64,000 nt of DNA from Nocardia nova SH22a (GTDB lineage Bacteria > Actinomycetota > Actinomycetes > Mycobacteriales > Mycobacteriaceae), in NCBI RefSeq assembly GCF_000523235.1, contig NZ_CP006850.1, positions 3,782,001-3,846,000 of the forward strand, read 5' to 3'. The position numbers and the translations under genes were made by a program. Below are positions 1 to 8,687 of the stretch, one piece after another. The notes under the pieces were generated by a model, which did not search any database, was not told where the DNA came from, and saw nothing but the letters and a program-made list of their open reading frames with translations. Within the stretch, counting starts at the first letter, position 1. Each line of letters opens with the position of its first letter.

Positions 1-443
1 AACATCAGATGATCACCACCGGGCGTCAGCTTCGCGGCACCGTGCGGCGGAATCACCAGACCACCGGCCTTGGGCCGCATCATGGTCCCGCCGTCCGCGG
101 CGACGACCTCGTGGATCTCCATCCGGGCCGCGACCGGGGCGGTCGCGTCCACGATGCGCACCTCGCGGTCGCTGCCGTTGGCGAATTCCGCGAACGCCGA
201 GGACATCCCCGAATCGGCGGCCTTGATCCACTGATTGCTCACGGTGACCGCATCGGCGTCCGCGCCGGGGTGTTCGGTACTCGAGGAACAGCCGGTGAGG
301 GCGATCGATACGGCCGTCACCCCGGTCGCGAGTGCGGTCGCCGAGCGGCGTGCAGCGGTGCCGGGCCGGAAGCGGCGTGCGGACGGTGAAATGCGAGCGG
401 GACGATGCCCGGACGCACGGGTTGGGCAAGGGACAAGAGACAT
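1..443 (-). CDS. PCu(A)C-family copper chaperone lipoprotein (3' end outside window)
   Basis: The minus-strand frame starts at an ATG at 443, preceded by GGAG with a 7-base spacer, and runs off the left edge, so the C-terminus is missing. The N-terminus is long and Arg-rich, followed by a hydrophobic stretch ending in a lipobox (LTGC), which predicts a lipid-anchored exported protein. The mature part has the PCu(A)C layout: a His in EIHEVV, a Met in the MMRP segment, then IPPHGAAKLTPGGDHLM, which supplies the H-x(n)-M and HxM copper-ligand pattern of the family. Family members bind Cu(I) outside the membrane and deliver it to cytochrome oxidase or resistance systems. No other in-frame start lies upstream of the lipobox, which supports this long N-terminus. 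The adjacent minus-strand membrane proteins may share its transcription. Confidence 0.82.
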   Translation of the reverse strand, partial: MSLVPCPTRASGHRPARISPSARRFRPGTAARRSATALATGVTAVSIALTGCSSSTEHPGADADAVTVSNQWIKAADSGMSSAFAEFANGSDREVRIVDATAPVAARMEIHEVVAADGGTMMRPKAGGLVIPPHGAAKLTPGGDHLM

Positions 444-1038
444 GTCTGGACTCCAGATGTGAGGAAAGGATGGTCGTCCCCGGGAGTGACCGTGGCGGCG
501 GCAACCCGACGGTCGCTGCCGACACCACCGGCGGCGAACACCGGCAGATCACCGACCGCGTCGATCACCGGCGGGACGGATGCCGGGACGTCCGGTGGCG
601 CGGCCGCACACCGGATGCCTGGCACGTGGATCGGTTCTTCGCGGGGGAAGGCGCTCACGAACTCGCGGCCCAGTGCGCAGCACCGCGCCTCGCTCGGCGT
701 CCATTCCCGATCGCCACTCGCCCGGTTTCGACGGTTCGGCGCCGATCTCTCGGCCGAGCGGACGGACACGATCGTGAGGGCCCGGGACGTGTGGGTTCCG
801 CGCGACCGGAACGCAGCGACGGCTGGAACGACGCGAGGACGTGTGGCGTCAGGTCGGAGCGGCGCAGGATCCGATGCCTCGCCATTCCGGGCGCACCGGC
901 ATGTGGACAGTGCCCATGGTCCCGGCCGACACCGTTGCACATCCCGGCATCGATAGCCCGTGCCACCACATCGGATGGTCCGGAAACCAGCACTGCGGTC
1001 GCAACGACGAGGAGACAGACGGTCCTGTGCCGACCCGA
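444..1038. other. 595-bp stretch without a supported gene; faint minus-strand coding bias
   Basis: No gene with a credible start and recognisable product is visible here. On the minus strand between about 870 and 480, one frame has codon choice similar to neighbouring genes (for example a segment reading SEARCCALGREFVSAFPREE). That frame has no clear ribosome-binding site or family match, and it runs on to 317 inside the chaperone gene in another frame. It could be the remnant of a decayed gene or chance in GC-rich DNA. Confidence 0.3.
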
Positions 1039-1584
1039 TCAGGCCCGCGAAGGTTCGAGAAGCAGTCCCCACCCGACCGGCGGACCGCGCCGCCCGGTCC
1101 CCGACGCCGCGACCAGTCGGCGCCGCGGTGCGAAGACCTCGGGGAACGACGCGAATACCGGCGCCGAGGTGAATCCCAGGACCTGGCAGAGCTGCCGCAC
1201 CGCCCGCCGGATCCGCGAAACGGCCCGCAGCAGCGTCATTTCCGCACCGCGGATCAGTATCGCCCCGGCCACGACGGCCACGGCGTGCGCGACGAGCATC
1301 GGCGTCGTGAACAACGCGCCGTGACAGTGCGAACCGGTCGACAGCGCGATATGCCCGGACATCTGGCCGACTGTCAGCAGCCCCATCAACCGCACGGCCC
1401 CGGTGCGGCTGTACGCGGCCAGGCAGCCGATCACGCAACTACTCGCCAGGAGCAGCATGAGCGCGGCGGATCCGGGCGACACCGGGCCACCGGCCAGCGC
1501 GTGCGCGGCGATACTCACCGTCGCCGACGCGGCGGCGACACAACTGCCACGCAGCCGCATGGCCGGATCCGCAGTCGTTCGCAC
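1039..1584 (-). CDS. Small multi-span membrane protein, function unknown
   Basis: This is a hydrophobic protein of about 181 residues with several membrane segments: one around VAAASATVSIAAHALAGG, one rich in Leu and Ala around LMLLLASSCVIGCLAAY, and one near LVAHAVAVVAGAILI. It has a Cys/His motif (GSHCHGALF) and Met-rich turns between helices. The C-terminal 60 residues are basic and probably cytoplasmic. Starts are ambiguous: GTG at 1650, GTG at 1584 and ATG at 1560 are all in frame and none has a strong ribosome-binding site. 1584 is chosen because it leaves a short polar N-terminus before the first helix. It lies between GtrA and the copper chaperone on the same strand, so a role in copper handling is possible, but that is inferred only from position and the Cys/His/Met content. 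Confidence 0.6.
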   Translation of the reverse strand: MRTTADPAMRLRGSCVAAASATVSIAAHALAGGPVSPGSAALMLLLASSCVIGCLAAYSRTGAVRLMGLLTVGQMSGHIALSTGSHCHGALFTTPMLVAHAVAVVAGAILIRGAEMTLLRAVSRIRRAVRQLCQVLGFTSAPVFASFPEVFAPRRRLVAASGTGRRGPPVGWGLLLEPSRA

Positions 1585-1674
1585 CCGGGCATCGTATCGA
1601 GGCCCCGGCCGCGACCCCATGCCCAGGCCCATCGGTGTGCGGCGACTCACCCGGCGGCGCTGCGGACCGCACGA

Positions 1675-2193
1675 TCACAGGATCTCGAGCTCGGCCTCGC
1701 GCAGGTCCTCGGGAAACACGAAGCGCCGCAACGCCCAGAACCGGAAGGCCATCGCCAGCAGCACGCCCAGGATCTGGCCGGTCACGAAGTTGGACACCGC
1801 TTGCGCGAACGAGCTCACATGCGGCACCCGGATATCGAAGACGTAGAGCGCCACGGCCTGCGGAATCACCGTCACGCCGACCGCCAGCGCACTCACTGCG
1901 AAGAACAGCGCCGCCTCGTGACCGCGCTGGCGTCCGCCGCGCGTGTTGAACGACCACTCGCGATTGAGGATGTAGGACACGATCGTGGCGATCAGCACGC
2001 CGAACGCGCGCGCGGTGAGCGGCTTGTCCTGCAGCACCGTCAGCTTCAGCGCGTACACCACCCCGGTGTCCACGAACCACGTCATCGCGCCGACCACGGC
2101 GAATTTCATCAGCTCCCGGTGCGCGAGCAGCATCATCCGCCAGCGTTCGGGCAGCCGGTCCAGTCCAACCTGCACCAACGACACGCAATCCAC
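1675..2193 (-). CDS. GtrA-family membrane protein
   Basis: A small protein of about 172 residues with four predicted membrane helices, at roughly FAVVGAMTWFVDTGVVY, GVLIATIVSYILNREWSF, FFAVSALAVGVTVIPQAVAL and FVTGQILGVLLAMAFRFWAL. The 'FxxVG' opening, the 'NR.WSF' motif after helix 2 and the basic 'RFWALRRFVF' end are typical of GtrA/DPMS-like proteins. Family members are proposed to flip or present polyprenyl-linked sugars for cell-wall or glycan synthesis. The start is uncertain: GTG at 2193 is used, GTG at 2184 is nearly as good, and the open frame extends to 2262. It ends 24-90 bases before the next minus-strand gene, depending on that gene's start, which suggests co-transcription. Confidence 0.8.
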   Translation of the reverse strand: MDCVSLVQVGLDRLPERWRMMLLAHRELMKFAVVGAMTWFVDTGVVYALKLTVLQDKPLTARAFGVLIATIVSYILNREWSFNTRGGRQRGHEAALFFAVSALAVGVTVIPQAVALYVFDIRVPHVSSFAQAVSNFVTGQILGVLLAMAFRFWALRRFVFPEDLREAELEIL

Positions 2194-2285
2194 CCTAACC
2201 CCGGGGCCGGGCCGCGGCATCCGCACCACGACCATGACCTCACGGGTAATCGTGGCGACCACCCGGCCCGCCTACCATCGGGCAG

Positions 2286-3086
2286 GTGCCCACCCACACC
2301 GCCGGAGATCTACTGCGCCACTGGCGCCGCACCCGCCGCCTGAGCCAGCTCGAACTCGCCGGCCGCGCCGAAACCTCGACGCGCCACCTGAGTTTCGTCG
2401 AAACCGGCCGCTCCACACCCAGCCGCCAGCTCATCCTCCATCTCAGCGAGGAATTGGAAATCCCGCTGCGCGAACGCAACCGGATGCTGCTGGCCGCCGG
2501 GTACGCCCCCGTCTACGCCGAACCCGCATTGGACACTCCCGCGATGGCTCCCGTCCGCACCGCGATCCGGCAGATCCTCACCGGTTACGAGCCTTATCCC
2601 GCCCTGGCCGTCGATGCCCAGTGGAACATGGTCGACGCCAATGCCGGTGTCGCCCTGTTCCTCGACGGCATTCCCGCCGAGCTGCTCATCCCGCCGGTCA
2701 ACGCGTTGCGGCTGAGCCTGCACCCGGCCGGTCTCGCTCCGCGCATCGTCAACCTCGCCGAGTGGCGCGGTCACCTGTTCGAACGGATCGAACGTCAGAT
2801 CGAGGCCACCGGCTCCGCCGATCTGGCCGCCCTGCGCGCCGAACTGCTCACCTATCCCGGTGGCCGCGACGACCCGGGACTGCCCGAACCCGATCAGGCC
2901 GTGGTGCCGCTGCGCCTGCGCCACCACGACCCCGACCACGGCGCCGTCGAACTGGAATTCATCAGCACCATGACGATCTTCGGCAGCCCGATGAACGTCA
3001 CCGTCGCCGAACTGGCCGTCGAATCGTTCCTCCCGGCGAGCCCCGCCACCGCCGAATTCCTGCGCCGCCGTTCACATATCGAGTAG
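2286..3086 (+). CDS. XRE-family regulator with MmyB-like ligand-binding domain
   Basis: A 266-residue protein. Residues about 8-65 are a helix-turn-helix of the Xre/Cro type (DLLRHWRRTRRLSQLELA, then STRHLSFVETGRSTPS for the recognition helix). The remaining 190 residues match the MmyB-like (MLTR) ligand-binding domain, with features such as ALAVDAQWNMVDAN and PPVNALRLSLHP. Such regulators usually control a neighbouring oxidoreductase gene. Its 3' end overlaps by 15 bp the 3' end of the convergent FAD oxidoreductase gene, so it is not in that operon. The start is a GTG with no ideal ribosome-binding site (GGGCAG upstream). It is divergent from the GtrA gene, with a short shared upstream region. 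Confidence 0.85.
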   Translation: MPTHTAGDLLRHWRRTRRLSQLELAGRAETSTRHLSFVETGRSTPSRQLILHLSEELEIPLRERNRMLLAAGYAPVYAEPALDTPAMAPVRTAIRQILTGYEPYPALAVDAQWNMVDANAGVALFLDGIPAELLIPPVNALRLSLHPAGLAPRIVNLAEWRGHLFERIERQIEATGSADLAALRAELLTYPGGRDDPGLPEPDQAVVPLRLRHHDPDHGAVELEFISTMTIFGSPMNVTVAELAVESFLPASPATAEFLRRRSHIE

Positions 3087-4841
3087 ATGCGGCAGTCCGG
3101 CCCGGTAGCGGTCGGCGTCGATCCGTTTCAGCGGCTCCAGCTCGGCCGGGGCGTACATCGGGAACACCGAGGCGCGCGGGGCGTTGTCCCCGGCCGCGTC
3201 CAGGATCCCGTTGGCCGCCTTGCGCCCGGCCTCGCACGCGCTCTCCATGGTCGCCAGGTTGATTCCGGTGCGGACGTGGTCTCCGGCGACGAACAGATTG
3301 CCGATCGCCGATCGCGCCTCCGGGCGGTGGTCCCACGAACCCACCGTATTCACCAGCAGGGGAGTGTCGTTGCGATTGCCGCCCTCCTCGAAATGCACGC
3401 CCGGATCCACGAACCAGGACCGCAGATCCTCGTCGCGCAGCCACCCGGTGCCGGTGTTGAGCCAGCGCTTCAGCTGTGCCCAGACCTCCTGCACCACTTC
3501 GTCCTTCGAGCACTGCTTGGCGGGTTTGCCGAACAGGATGCCGGGTGTGTCCCAGTCCGACACATCCGCCGACAGGCATTCCACGACCGTCCCGTCGCCG
3601 TAGCGGGCCGCGAAATCACCGCGCCACATCGGCGCCTGCCGCAGCGCCGTGATCGCCCACGGTGACCCGAGCGCCGCGATGTGGCCCTCCGGGACGCCGG
3701 TCGGCTGCCGCAGATAGAACTGCACGCCGACCATCCAGTCCATCACCAGCTCCCGCATGCCGGCCAGCGCCGGATCGGCGGTGAGCACGGCGTCGTCGAG
3801 AATCGTGGCGGCGCGATCGGCGGGCATCGCGCACACATACCAATCCGCCTGTACCGCACGCCCGCCCGCATTCGCGCCGGTGATCCGATCGCCTGACACC
3901 CGCAGACCGGTCAATCCCGCACCGGTGACGAACCGCACGCCCTGTCCCGACAGATGCGCCACCCACGGATCGATCCACGCCTCGTTGGTCGGTCCGTTCA
4001 GGATCCGGTCGACCCCACCGCGATACGGCCCGATCCCCGCCCCCGCGAAAACCAGTGCCTCCCCGATGGTTCCGATGGTGCGCGCCGAACTGGTCTCCGA
4101 TTTCGCCGCCACGGTGATCCGGGTCAGCGCCCGCGCCAGATACTCCCGGTAGGCCAGCGACTTCCCGTCGGCGCGCACCGCGTCCATCCACGACCGGTAC
4201 TCCCATTCCCCGAGTCGGCGCTCGTCGCAGGTGGTGAACCACATCAGCATCCGATCACCGAAGAACGCCAGCTCCGACGGCGGCAGCTGCGGAACGAATC
4301 CCAGTCCCGCGACCAGCGAGTTACGGATGCGGTCGGGGTTCAGCTGGGTCAGCCCGGCCACCTCGGTCGGTACCGTCACCGGCGGCAGATCCGGAAATCC
4401 TGCCACCGTGGATTCGACCCGGATCAGGTTTCCGGCGACCCCGTTCGCGTTGCCCGGGAACGGAATTCGGGCCATCGTGTCCGGGACGTGCTGATAGCAG
4501 CCGGGAAAGAACCGGAAACCGTGCTCGCCGGGAAGATCCGCCCGTCCGCCCGCTCCGGTGCCGGGCACGCTCATACTGCGGGCCTTACCGCCGAGCGCGG
4601 TGGGCTCGTACACCGTCACCGCGTATCCGCGCTCGCAGAGTTCGTGCGCCGCGGTCAAACCCGATACGCCCCCGCCGAATACGGCCACACTGCGACCCGG
4701 CGCGAGCTGCCCGTGCACCGGTCTCGCCTGCGCCCGCGCGCCGTTCCACACACTCCCCGCCGCCAGCACCGCACCCGCGGCCGCCGCACCGCGCAGCAGT
4801 TGCCGCCTGCCGAACACACCCGCACCGTCCCGACCGGTCAT
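3072..4841 (-). CDS. Tat-exported FAD-dependent oxidoreductase (amine oxidase / hydroxysqualene dehydroxylase-like)
   Basis: A 589-residue protein from an ATG at 4841 with a good ribosome-binding site (GAGGAG, 5-base spacer). The N-terminus carries twin arginines (GRRQLLRG) before an Ala-rich hydrophobic stretch and ARAQA, so Tat export is likely. Around residues 50-80 is the FAD-binding Rossmann motif (FGGGVSGLTAAHEL, then TVYEP as the ribose-binding acidic end and GGKARS). Near the C-terminus NLFVAGDHVRTG is the second FAD-contact motif seen in amine-oxidase and phytoene-desaturase-type enzymes. The HGFRFFPG motif is shared with HpnE/phytoene-dehydrogenase-like proteins. The substrate is unknown. 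Many homologues in actinobacteria are annotated only as NAD(P)-binding proteins. Confidence 0.78.
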   Translation of the reverse strand: MTGRDGAGVFGRRQLLRGAAAAGAVLAAGSVWNGARAQARPVHGQLAPGRSVAVFGGGVSGLTAAHELCERGYAVTVYEPTALGGKARSMSVPGTGAGGRADLPGEHGFRFFPGCYQHVPDTMARIPFPGNANGVAGNLIRVESTVAGFPDLPPVTVPTEVAGLTQLNPDRIRNSLVAGLGFVPQLPPSELAFFGDRMLMWFTTCDERRLGEWEYRSWMDAVRADGKSLAYREYLARALTRITVAAKSETSSARTIGTIGEALVFAGAGIGPYRGGVDRILNGPTNEAWIDPWVAHLSGQGVRFVTGAGLTGLRVSGDRITGANAGGRAVQADWYVCAMPADRAATILDDAVLTADPALAGMRELVMDWMVGVQFYLRQPTGVPEGHIAALGSPWAITALRQAPMWRGDFAARYGDGTVVECLSADVSDWDTPGILFGKPAKQCSKDEVVQEVWAQLKRWLNTGTGWLRDEDLRSWFVDPGVHFEEGGNRNDTPLLVNTVGSWDHRPEARSAIGNLFVAGDHVRTGINLATMESACEAGRKAANGILDAAGDNAPRASVFPMYAPAELEPLKRIDADRYRAGLPHLLDM

Positions 4842-4944
4842 GTCCACTCCTCGTTTCAGCGACGGGATCGGCACCGCGTCGACCCCTGAGATCGGATTAC
4901 TGTGTCCCCCAATCGGTCCCGAGCGATCTCGGCACCTTCTCCGG

Positions 4945-6426
4945 CTACTTGGACGCGGCCGGAACCCATCGCGTGACCGTGGCGCCCCAGCGCGCCAGCT
5001 GCCGTTCGCGCCAGTCCACCGCGTTGTCCCGTATCTCCTGCAGTACGGTCCCCGCCACGGCGGCGGGAGACGCGTGGCGCAGTGCCTGCACCGCGAATCG
5101 CGCCGCCCGGCTCGGTGTGAGCAGCTGATCGGGGGTGCGTGCGCGGGTCATCACATCCAGCGCGAGCGCGGCCAGGTGCGGGTCGGTGGCTCCGGTCCGG
5201 TACATCTGCACCTCGAGCGGCGTCATCTCCGTGCCGCGTGCGAGCCGGTTGGTCCACTGGTACATCGGCAGGCATTCGAGTTCGCGCTGCCGTTCCCAGC
5301 GCGTGACCGCCCGATCCAGTGCGGGCGCGTCGTCCAGTACCGATGCGGTGTGCTCGCCGAGCAGCCGCCCGTACCGCATGGCGTCGCGCATCCCCTGTGC
5401 CGTCACGGGATCCTTGAAATGCCCGGCGTCACCGGCCAGCGCCCACCCCGGACCGCTGGAATGCCGGAAATACGAGACGATGTCGGTCGCCGAGCGCACC
5501 CGTCCGATCAGTTCGCTCCCGTCGAGGCGGGCCGCGAGATCCGGGATGGCGGCCACCATCTCCCGATACCGCCGTTCGGTGTCGCGCCCGGTCCGCGGCC
5601 CGCGCCGCACCGGAGGCTGGATCAGCGACAGCACCGTGCCGTCCTCGCACGGGAAGGCCGTTCCCAGCAGATCCCCGTCCCGCCACTGCGCCGCGGTGTC
5701 CCGCCACTCCGGGCGCCCGTCGCGCCAATACCCGAAGTAGCAGGCCCGCCCGCTCGGCTTGGCCCGGTACGGTTCGAGGGTTCCGGCCAGGCGCGCCACG
5801 GTCGAGCGGCGGCCGTCGGCGCCCACCACCAGCCGGGCCCGTACCTCGTGCACGGCGCCCACGCGATCCACCGCCCGCACGCCCGTGACCCGGCGGCCGT
5901 CGCGGATCAGCTCGGTCACCCGCATGGACTCGTACACGGTGGCACCGGCCGCCCGGGCGGTGGCCACCAGCGCCGCGTCGAATCCGGTGCGGCGCACGCA
6001 CATCGCGTAGCCGATGCCCTCGATCGGGGTGAACGGCGCACGCACGATCTGGCCCGCACCCGCGGCGAAGGCGATCCGCAGCGGGGGAGCTCCCAGTTCG
6101 CGCACCCGCTCCAGGGCGCCGAGGGCGGCCACCTCGGCGACCCCCGCGGGCCAGAGCAGATGGGTGGACAGGGTGTCGGCGGGGAACCGCGCGGAGTCGA
6201 GGACCACCACCCGCCGCCCGGCCCGCGCGAACGCGATGGCGGCGGCCGATCCCGCACAGCGTGCCCCGACCACCACGACATCGGCGAATTCCCGCTCCGG
6301 ACAGTCCGTTTCCTCCGAGGTCACCCGGCCCGGTCCCGCATCGTGATGCTCCGTGCGGGCTCGCGGGGGTGTCGCGTGAGGGTTCGGATCCGCCGGCTGC
6401 GACTCGGCGGGGTCATCGGTGGGCAT
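4945..6426 (-). CDS. FAD-dependent oxidoreductase of the geranylgeranyl-reductase-like family
   Basis: A 493-residue flavoprotein. After about 50 disordered, Pro-rich residues comes VVVVGARCAGSAAAIAFARAG, the GxGxxG-type FAD motif in its GARCAGS variant, which is common in the FixC/geranylgeranyl reductase group. VVGADGRRSTVARLAG is the DG motif and WALAGDAGHFKDPVTAQGM is the GD motif contacting the FAD ribityl chain, so all three class A flavoprotein motifs are intact. The start is taken at ATG 6426 (AAGG 8 bases upstream); a GTG at 6447 is in frame. It is divergent from a TetR gene, with repeats and a perfect palindrome in the gap, so it is probably that regulator's target. The substrate cannot be told from sequence. 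Confidence 0.8.
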   Translation of the reverse strand: MPTDDPAESQPADPNPHATPPRARTEHHDAGPGRVTSEETDCPEREFADVVVVGARCAGSAAAIAFARAGRRVVVLDSARFPADTLSTHLLWPAGVAEVAALGALERVRELGAPPLRIAFAAGAGQIVRAPFTPIEGIGYAMCVRRTGFDAALVATARAAGATVYESMRVTELIRDGRRVTGVRAVDRVGAVHEVRARLVVGADGRRSTVARLAGTLEPYRAKPSGRACYFGYWRDGRPEWRDTAAQWRDGDLLGTAFPCEDGTVLSLIQPPVRRGPRTGRDTERRYREMVAAIPDLAARLDGSELIGRVRSATDIVSYFRHSSGPGWALAGDAGHFKDPVTAQGMRDAMRYGRLLGEHTASVLDDAPALDRAVTRWERQRELECLPMYQWTNRLARGTEMTPLEVQMYRTGATDPHLAALALDVMTRARTPDQLLTPSRAARFAVQALRHASPAAVAGTVLQEIRDNAVDWRERQLARWGATVTRWVPAASK

Positions 6427-6444
6427 CGGTGCCGCCTTACGGGT

Positions 6445-6467
6445 CACTATGTTCGGACACTATGTCC
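6445..6467. promoter_or_regulatory. Candidate TetR operator: palindrome GGACA-CTA-TGTCC plus direct repeat CACTATGT
   Basis: GGACA (6455-6459) and TGTCC (6463-6467) are perfect inverted arms around a 3-base centre. CACTATGT occurs twice (6445-6452 and 6458-6465), 13 bases apart. The site lies just upstream of the FAD oxidoreductase start and faces the TetR gene at 6636, a typical position for a shared operator. Confidence 0.55.
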
Positions 6468-6635
6468 TATTGAGAGAATGAGGTGACACGTCTCACATTG
6501 TCAATGGATTGGCGAAAATACCGGGCGCATCGGAGAGCGGCCGCGCCCCAATGGGATTGCCAAGTATTCGCTACCTCGCGTGGTCTCGTGGTTGCGGCAC
6601 AATGTCGGCATGGCCGTCCTCGACGAACACCCGCC

Positions 6636-7283
6636 ATGGCGTCGCTGACGCGGCCGGGTTCCCGGTCCCGGCAGCGCGATGAACGCCGCGACGCCGTGGA
6701 ACGGCGCGTCCTCGCGGCCGTCGACCGACTGCTCGCCACGGGCGTGACCTACACCGAGCTCCCGGTGGCGCGGATCGCCGCCGAGGCCGATATCGCTCGC
6801 TCCACGTTCTACCGCTACTTTCCGGACAAGAGCCGGCTGCTCATCCGGATGGCCGATCTGGCGACCGACGAGCAGTTCCGGACGGCCGAACTCTGGTGGG
6901 CCGCCGACCATCTCGACGGTGAGGAGGGGGTCGTCACCGCGATGCGGCTGATGATCGCCGGAACCCGCGCCCATCATCTGGTCCTACGGGCCCTCACCGA
7001 GGTGGCGGGCTACGACCGCGATGTCGGCGAGTACTGGCGCGACCGGATCAGCCGCTTCACCGAACTCGTCCGAGCCCGGCTGGACCGGGAGCGCGAACGC
7101 GGACGGATCTCCGCCGACCTCGAGGTCGAGGCCACCGCGATCGCGCTCACCTGCATGGTTGAGCGCGCCATCGATTTCACCTTCGCGATCGGCAACCCGG
7201 TCGACGACGAACAACTCGCCCGCGCCCTCGGTCGCACGATCTGGCAGGCCGTGTACGCGGGGGGAGCGCCGACGGCCACCTAG
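6636..7283 (+). CDS. TetR-family transcriptional regulator
   Basis: A 215-residue regulator. After a basic N-terminus (GSRSRQRDERRDAVERR) comes the TetR DNA-binding domain with ARIAAEADIARSTFYRYFPDK, the hallmark helix-turn-helix and the following 'FYRYFPDKSRLL' helix. The rest is the variable ligand-binding helical domain, containing EVAGYDRDVGEYWRDRI. An open frame reaches back to 6483, but the ATG at 6636 begins the conserved part. It is divergent from the FAD oxidoreductase gene, with an operator-like palindrome between them, and probably represses it in response to an unknown ligand. Confidence 0.85.
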   Translation: MASLTRPGSRSRQRDERRDAVERRVLAAVDRLLATGVTYTELPVARIAAEADIARSTFYRYFPDKSRLLIRMADLATDEQFRTAELWWAADHLDGEEGVVTAMRLMIAGTRAHHLVLRALTEVAGYDRDVGEYWRDRISRFTELVRARLDRERERGRISADLEVEATAIALTCMVERAIDFTFAIGNPVDDEQLARALGRTIWQAVYAGGAPTAT

Positions 7284-7544
7284 CGACCGCCCGGACGCGC
7301 GATCTCCGGTAGGGGACCCACGAGAGCGGCGACCGGAAGCGATCTCGCCCGGCGGAGCGAAAACCATTGCCCACCAGGTCTGTCCGTAGACAGTTGAAAT
7401 GCCGCGTGCGGCACAGCACCTTTGAACATATCTATATCGACCTATGCGCATCTACTTATTAGTTATCCGAGTGGCGGCTACATGGCACAGAAAACCCCCG
7501 CGGCCCCGACGGGGGAGGGTGTCATCGCGCGCTAGCGTCGGACC
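7284..7544. other. AT-rich intergenic region with a terminator-like hairpin
   Basis: No gene is seen. The stretch 7428-7470 is unusually AT-rich for this genome and holds TATGCGCATCTA (7443-7454). A near copy, TATGCGTATCTA, follows the next gene (7991-8002). CCCCCG (7495-7500) and CGGGGG (7510-7515) form a hairpin after an A-tract; it could end transcription of the TetR gene or shape the leader of the VOC gene. Confidence 0.4.
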
Positions 7545-7931
7545 ATGGAGTTGCGCAGGGTTCACCACGTGGCCGTGATCACATCGGACTATGAGCGGTC
7601 GAAGGCGTTCTACACCGAGGTCCTGGGGCTGCGGGTGATCGCGGAGAACTACCGGGCCGAACGGCGTTCCTGGAAGCTGGATCTCGCGCTGGCCGACGGG
7701 ACGCAGATCGAGCTGTTCTCCTTCCCGGATCCACCGGCTCGCCCGTCGCGGCCGGAGGCATGCGGCCTGCGGCACCTGGCCTTCGCCGTCGACGATGTCG
7801 AGGCGGCGCTCACGGAGTTGCGGGGGAGGGGAGTGGCCGTCGAACAGGTGCGGGTCGACGAGTACACGGGGCGGCGGTTCGCCTTCTTCGCGGATCCGGA
7901 CGGCCTTCCTCTGGAGCTTTACGAGGTCTGA
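7545..7931 (+). CDS. VOC-family metalloprotein (glyoxalase-like, YaeR type)
   Basis: A 128-residue protein with the two beta-alpha-beta-beta-beta modules of the vicinal oxygen chelate fold. Likely metal ligands follow the family pattern: His7 or His8 in RRVHHVAV, Glu56 in TQIELF, His77 in GLRHLAF and Glu124 in LPLELYE. The compact single-subunit length and the sequence around SDYERSKAFYTEVLGL resemble YaeR/SMU1112c-type lyases rather than classical glyoxalase I. It is flanked on both sides by AT-rich DNA and stands alone. The substrate is unknown. Confidence 0.82.
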   Translation: MELRRVHHVAVITSDYERSKAFYTEVLGLRVIAENYRAERRSWKLDLALADGTQIELFSFPDPPARPSRPEACGLRHLAFAVDDVEAALTELRGRGVAVEQVRVDEYTGRRFAFFADPDGLPLELYEV

Positions 7932-8125
7932 AGGCAGACAGGGCATCCCAGCCTGCGAGGGCTGCCGTATATTACAGTAAGAAATGGGCATATGCGTATC
8001 TATGCATGTCAAATCTGGTCAGCGTGTCATCGGTTCACCACGAAACCGCCATTACTACAAAACGCCCCGAGGAGACCGGTGAGGGGTTGTCGAGCGGCTG
8101 GGGGTGGCTGCCATACGATGGCCGG

Positions 8126-8617
8126 ATGACCACAGTGTTGCTCAACACATCAGCAGGGGACATCACCCTCGAATTGGATGAGGAGAAGGCGCCGAAGACG
8201 GTTGCCAACTTCGTGGACTACGTCAAGGCCGGTCACTACTCCGGGACGATCTTTCACCGCGTGATTCCGGGTTTCATGGTGCAGGGCGGTGGCCTGACCG
8301 CTGACATGCAGCAGAAGCCGGCGCCGAACAAGGTCGAGAACGAGGCCAAGAACGGGCTGCGCAACGACAAGTACACCGTTGCGATGGCGCGCACGTCGGA
8401 TCCGCATTCGGCGAGTGCCCAGTTCTTCATCAACACGTCGAACAACGACTTCCTGAACTACCCGGGCCAGGACGGCTGGGGTTACACGGTGTTCGGACGG
8501 GTCGTGAACGGCAGCGAGGTCGTCGACGCGATCGAAGGCGTGTCGACGGGTTCCCAGTCCGGTCACCAGGATGTGCCCAAGGACACGATCACGATCGAGT
8601 CCGCACAGCTGGTCTGA
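8126..8617 (+). CDS. ppiB: Peptidyl-prolyl cis-trans isomerase, cyclophilin type
   Basis: A 163-residue cytosolic cyclophilin with no signal peptide. The catalytic motif is intact: Arg45, Phe50 and Gln53 in TIFHRVIPGFMVQGG, followed by AMARTSDPHSASAQFFIN, which lines the proline pocket. The enzyme speeds proline isomerisation during protein folding. The ATG at 8126 begins the conserved TTVLLNTSAGDITLEL strand; an open frame reaches further back, but without homology. A strong hairpin follows the stop, so the gene is probably transcribed alone. Confidence 0.92.
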   Translation: MTTVLLNTSAGDITLELDEEKAPKTVANFVDYVKAGHYSGTIFHRVIPGFMVQGGGLTADMQQKPAPNKVENEAKNGLRNDKYTVAMARTSDPHSASAQFFINTSNNDFLNYPGQDGWGYTVFGRVVNGSEVVDAIEGVSTGSQSGHQDVPKDTITIESAQLV

Positions 8618-8627
8618 CGGCCGTCGC

Positions 8628-8674
8628 GAGGCCCCGCCGCCGGTTCCGACTTCGGTGACCGGCGGCGGGGCCTC
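8628..8674. terminator. Strong bidirectional terminator hairpin
   Basis: A perfect 17-bp inverted repeat (arms 8628-8644 and 8658-8674, 13-base loop) lies between the 3' ends of the convergent cyclophilin and SDR genes. It lacks a U-tract, as is usual in high-GC actinobacteria. Confidence 0.8.
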
Positions 8675-8687
8675 GTCGTGTCGGAGG

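Noticed and set aside
317-1438. A 373-codon minus-strand frame across the copper region
   Set aside because: It overlaps the membrane-protein and chaperone genes in another frame and has no recognisable domain; only a central stretch has gene-like codons (noted separately).
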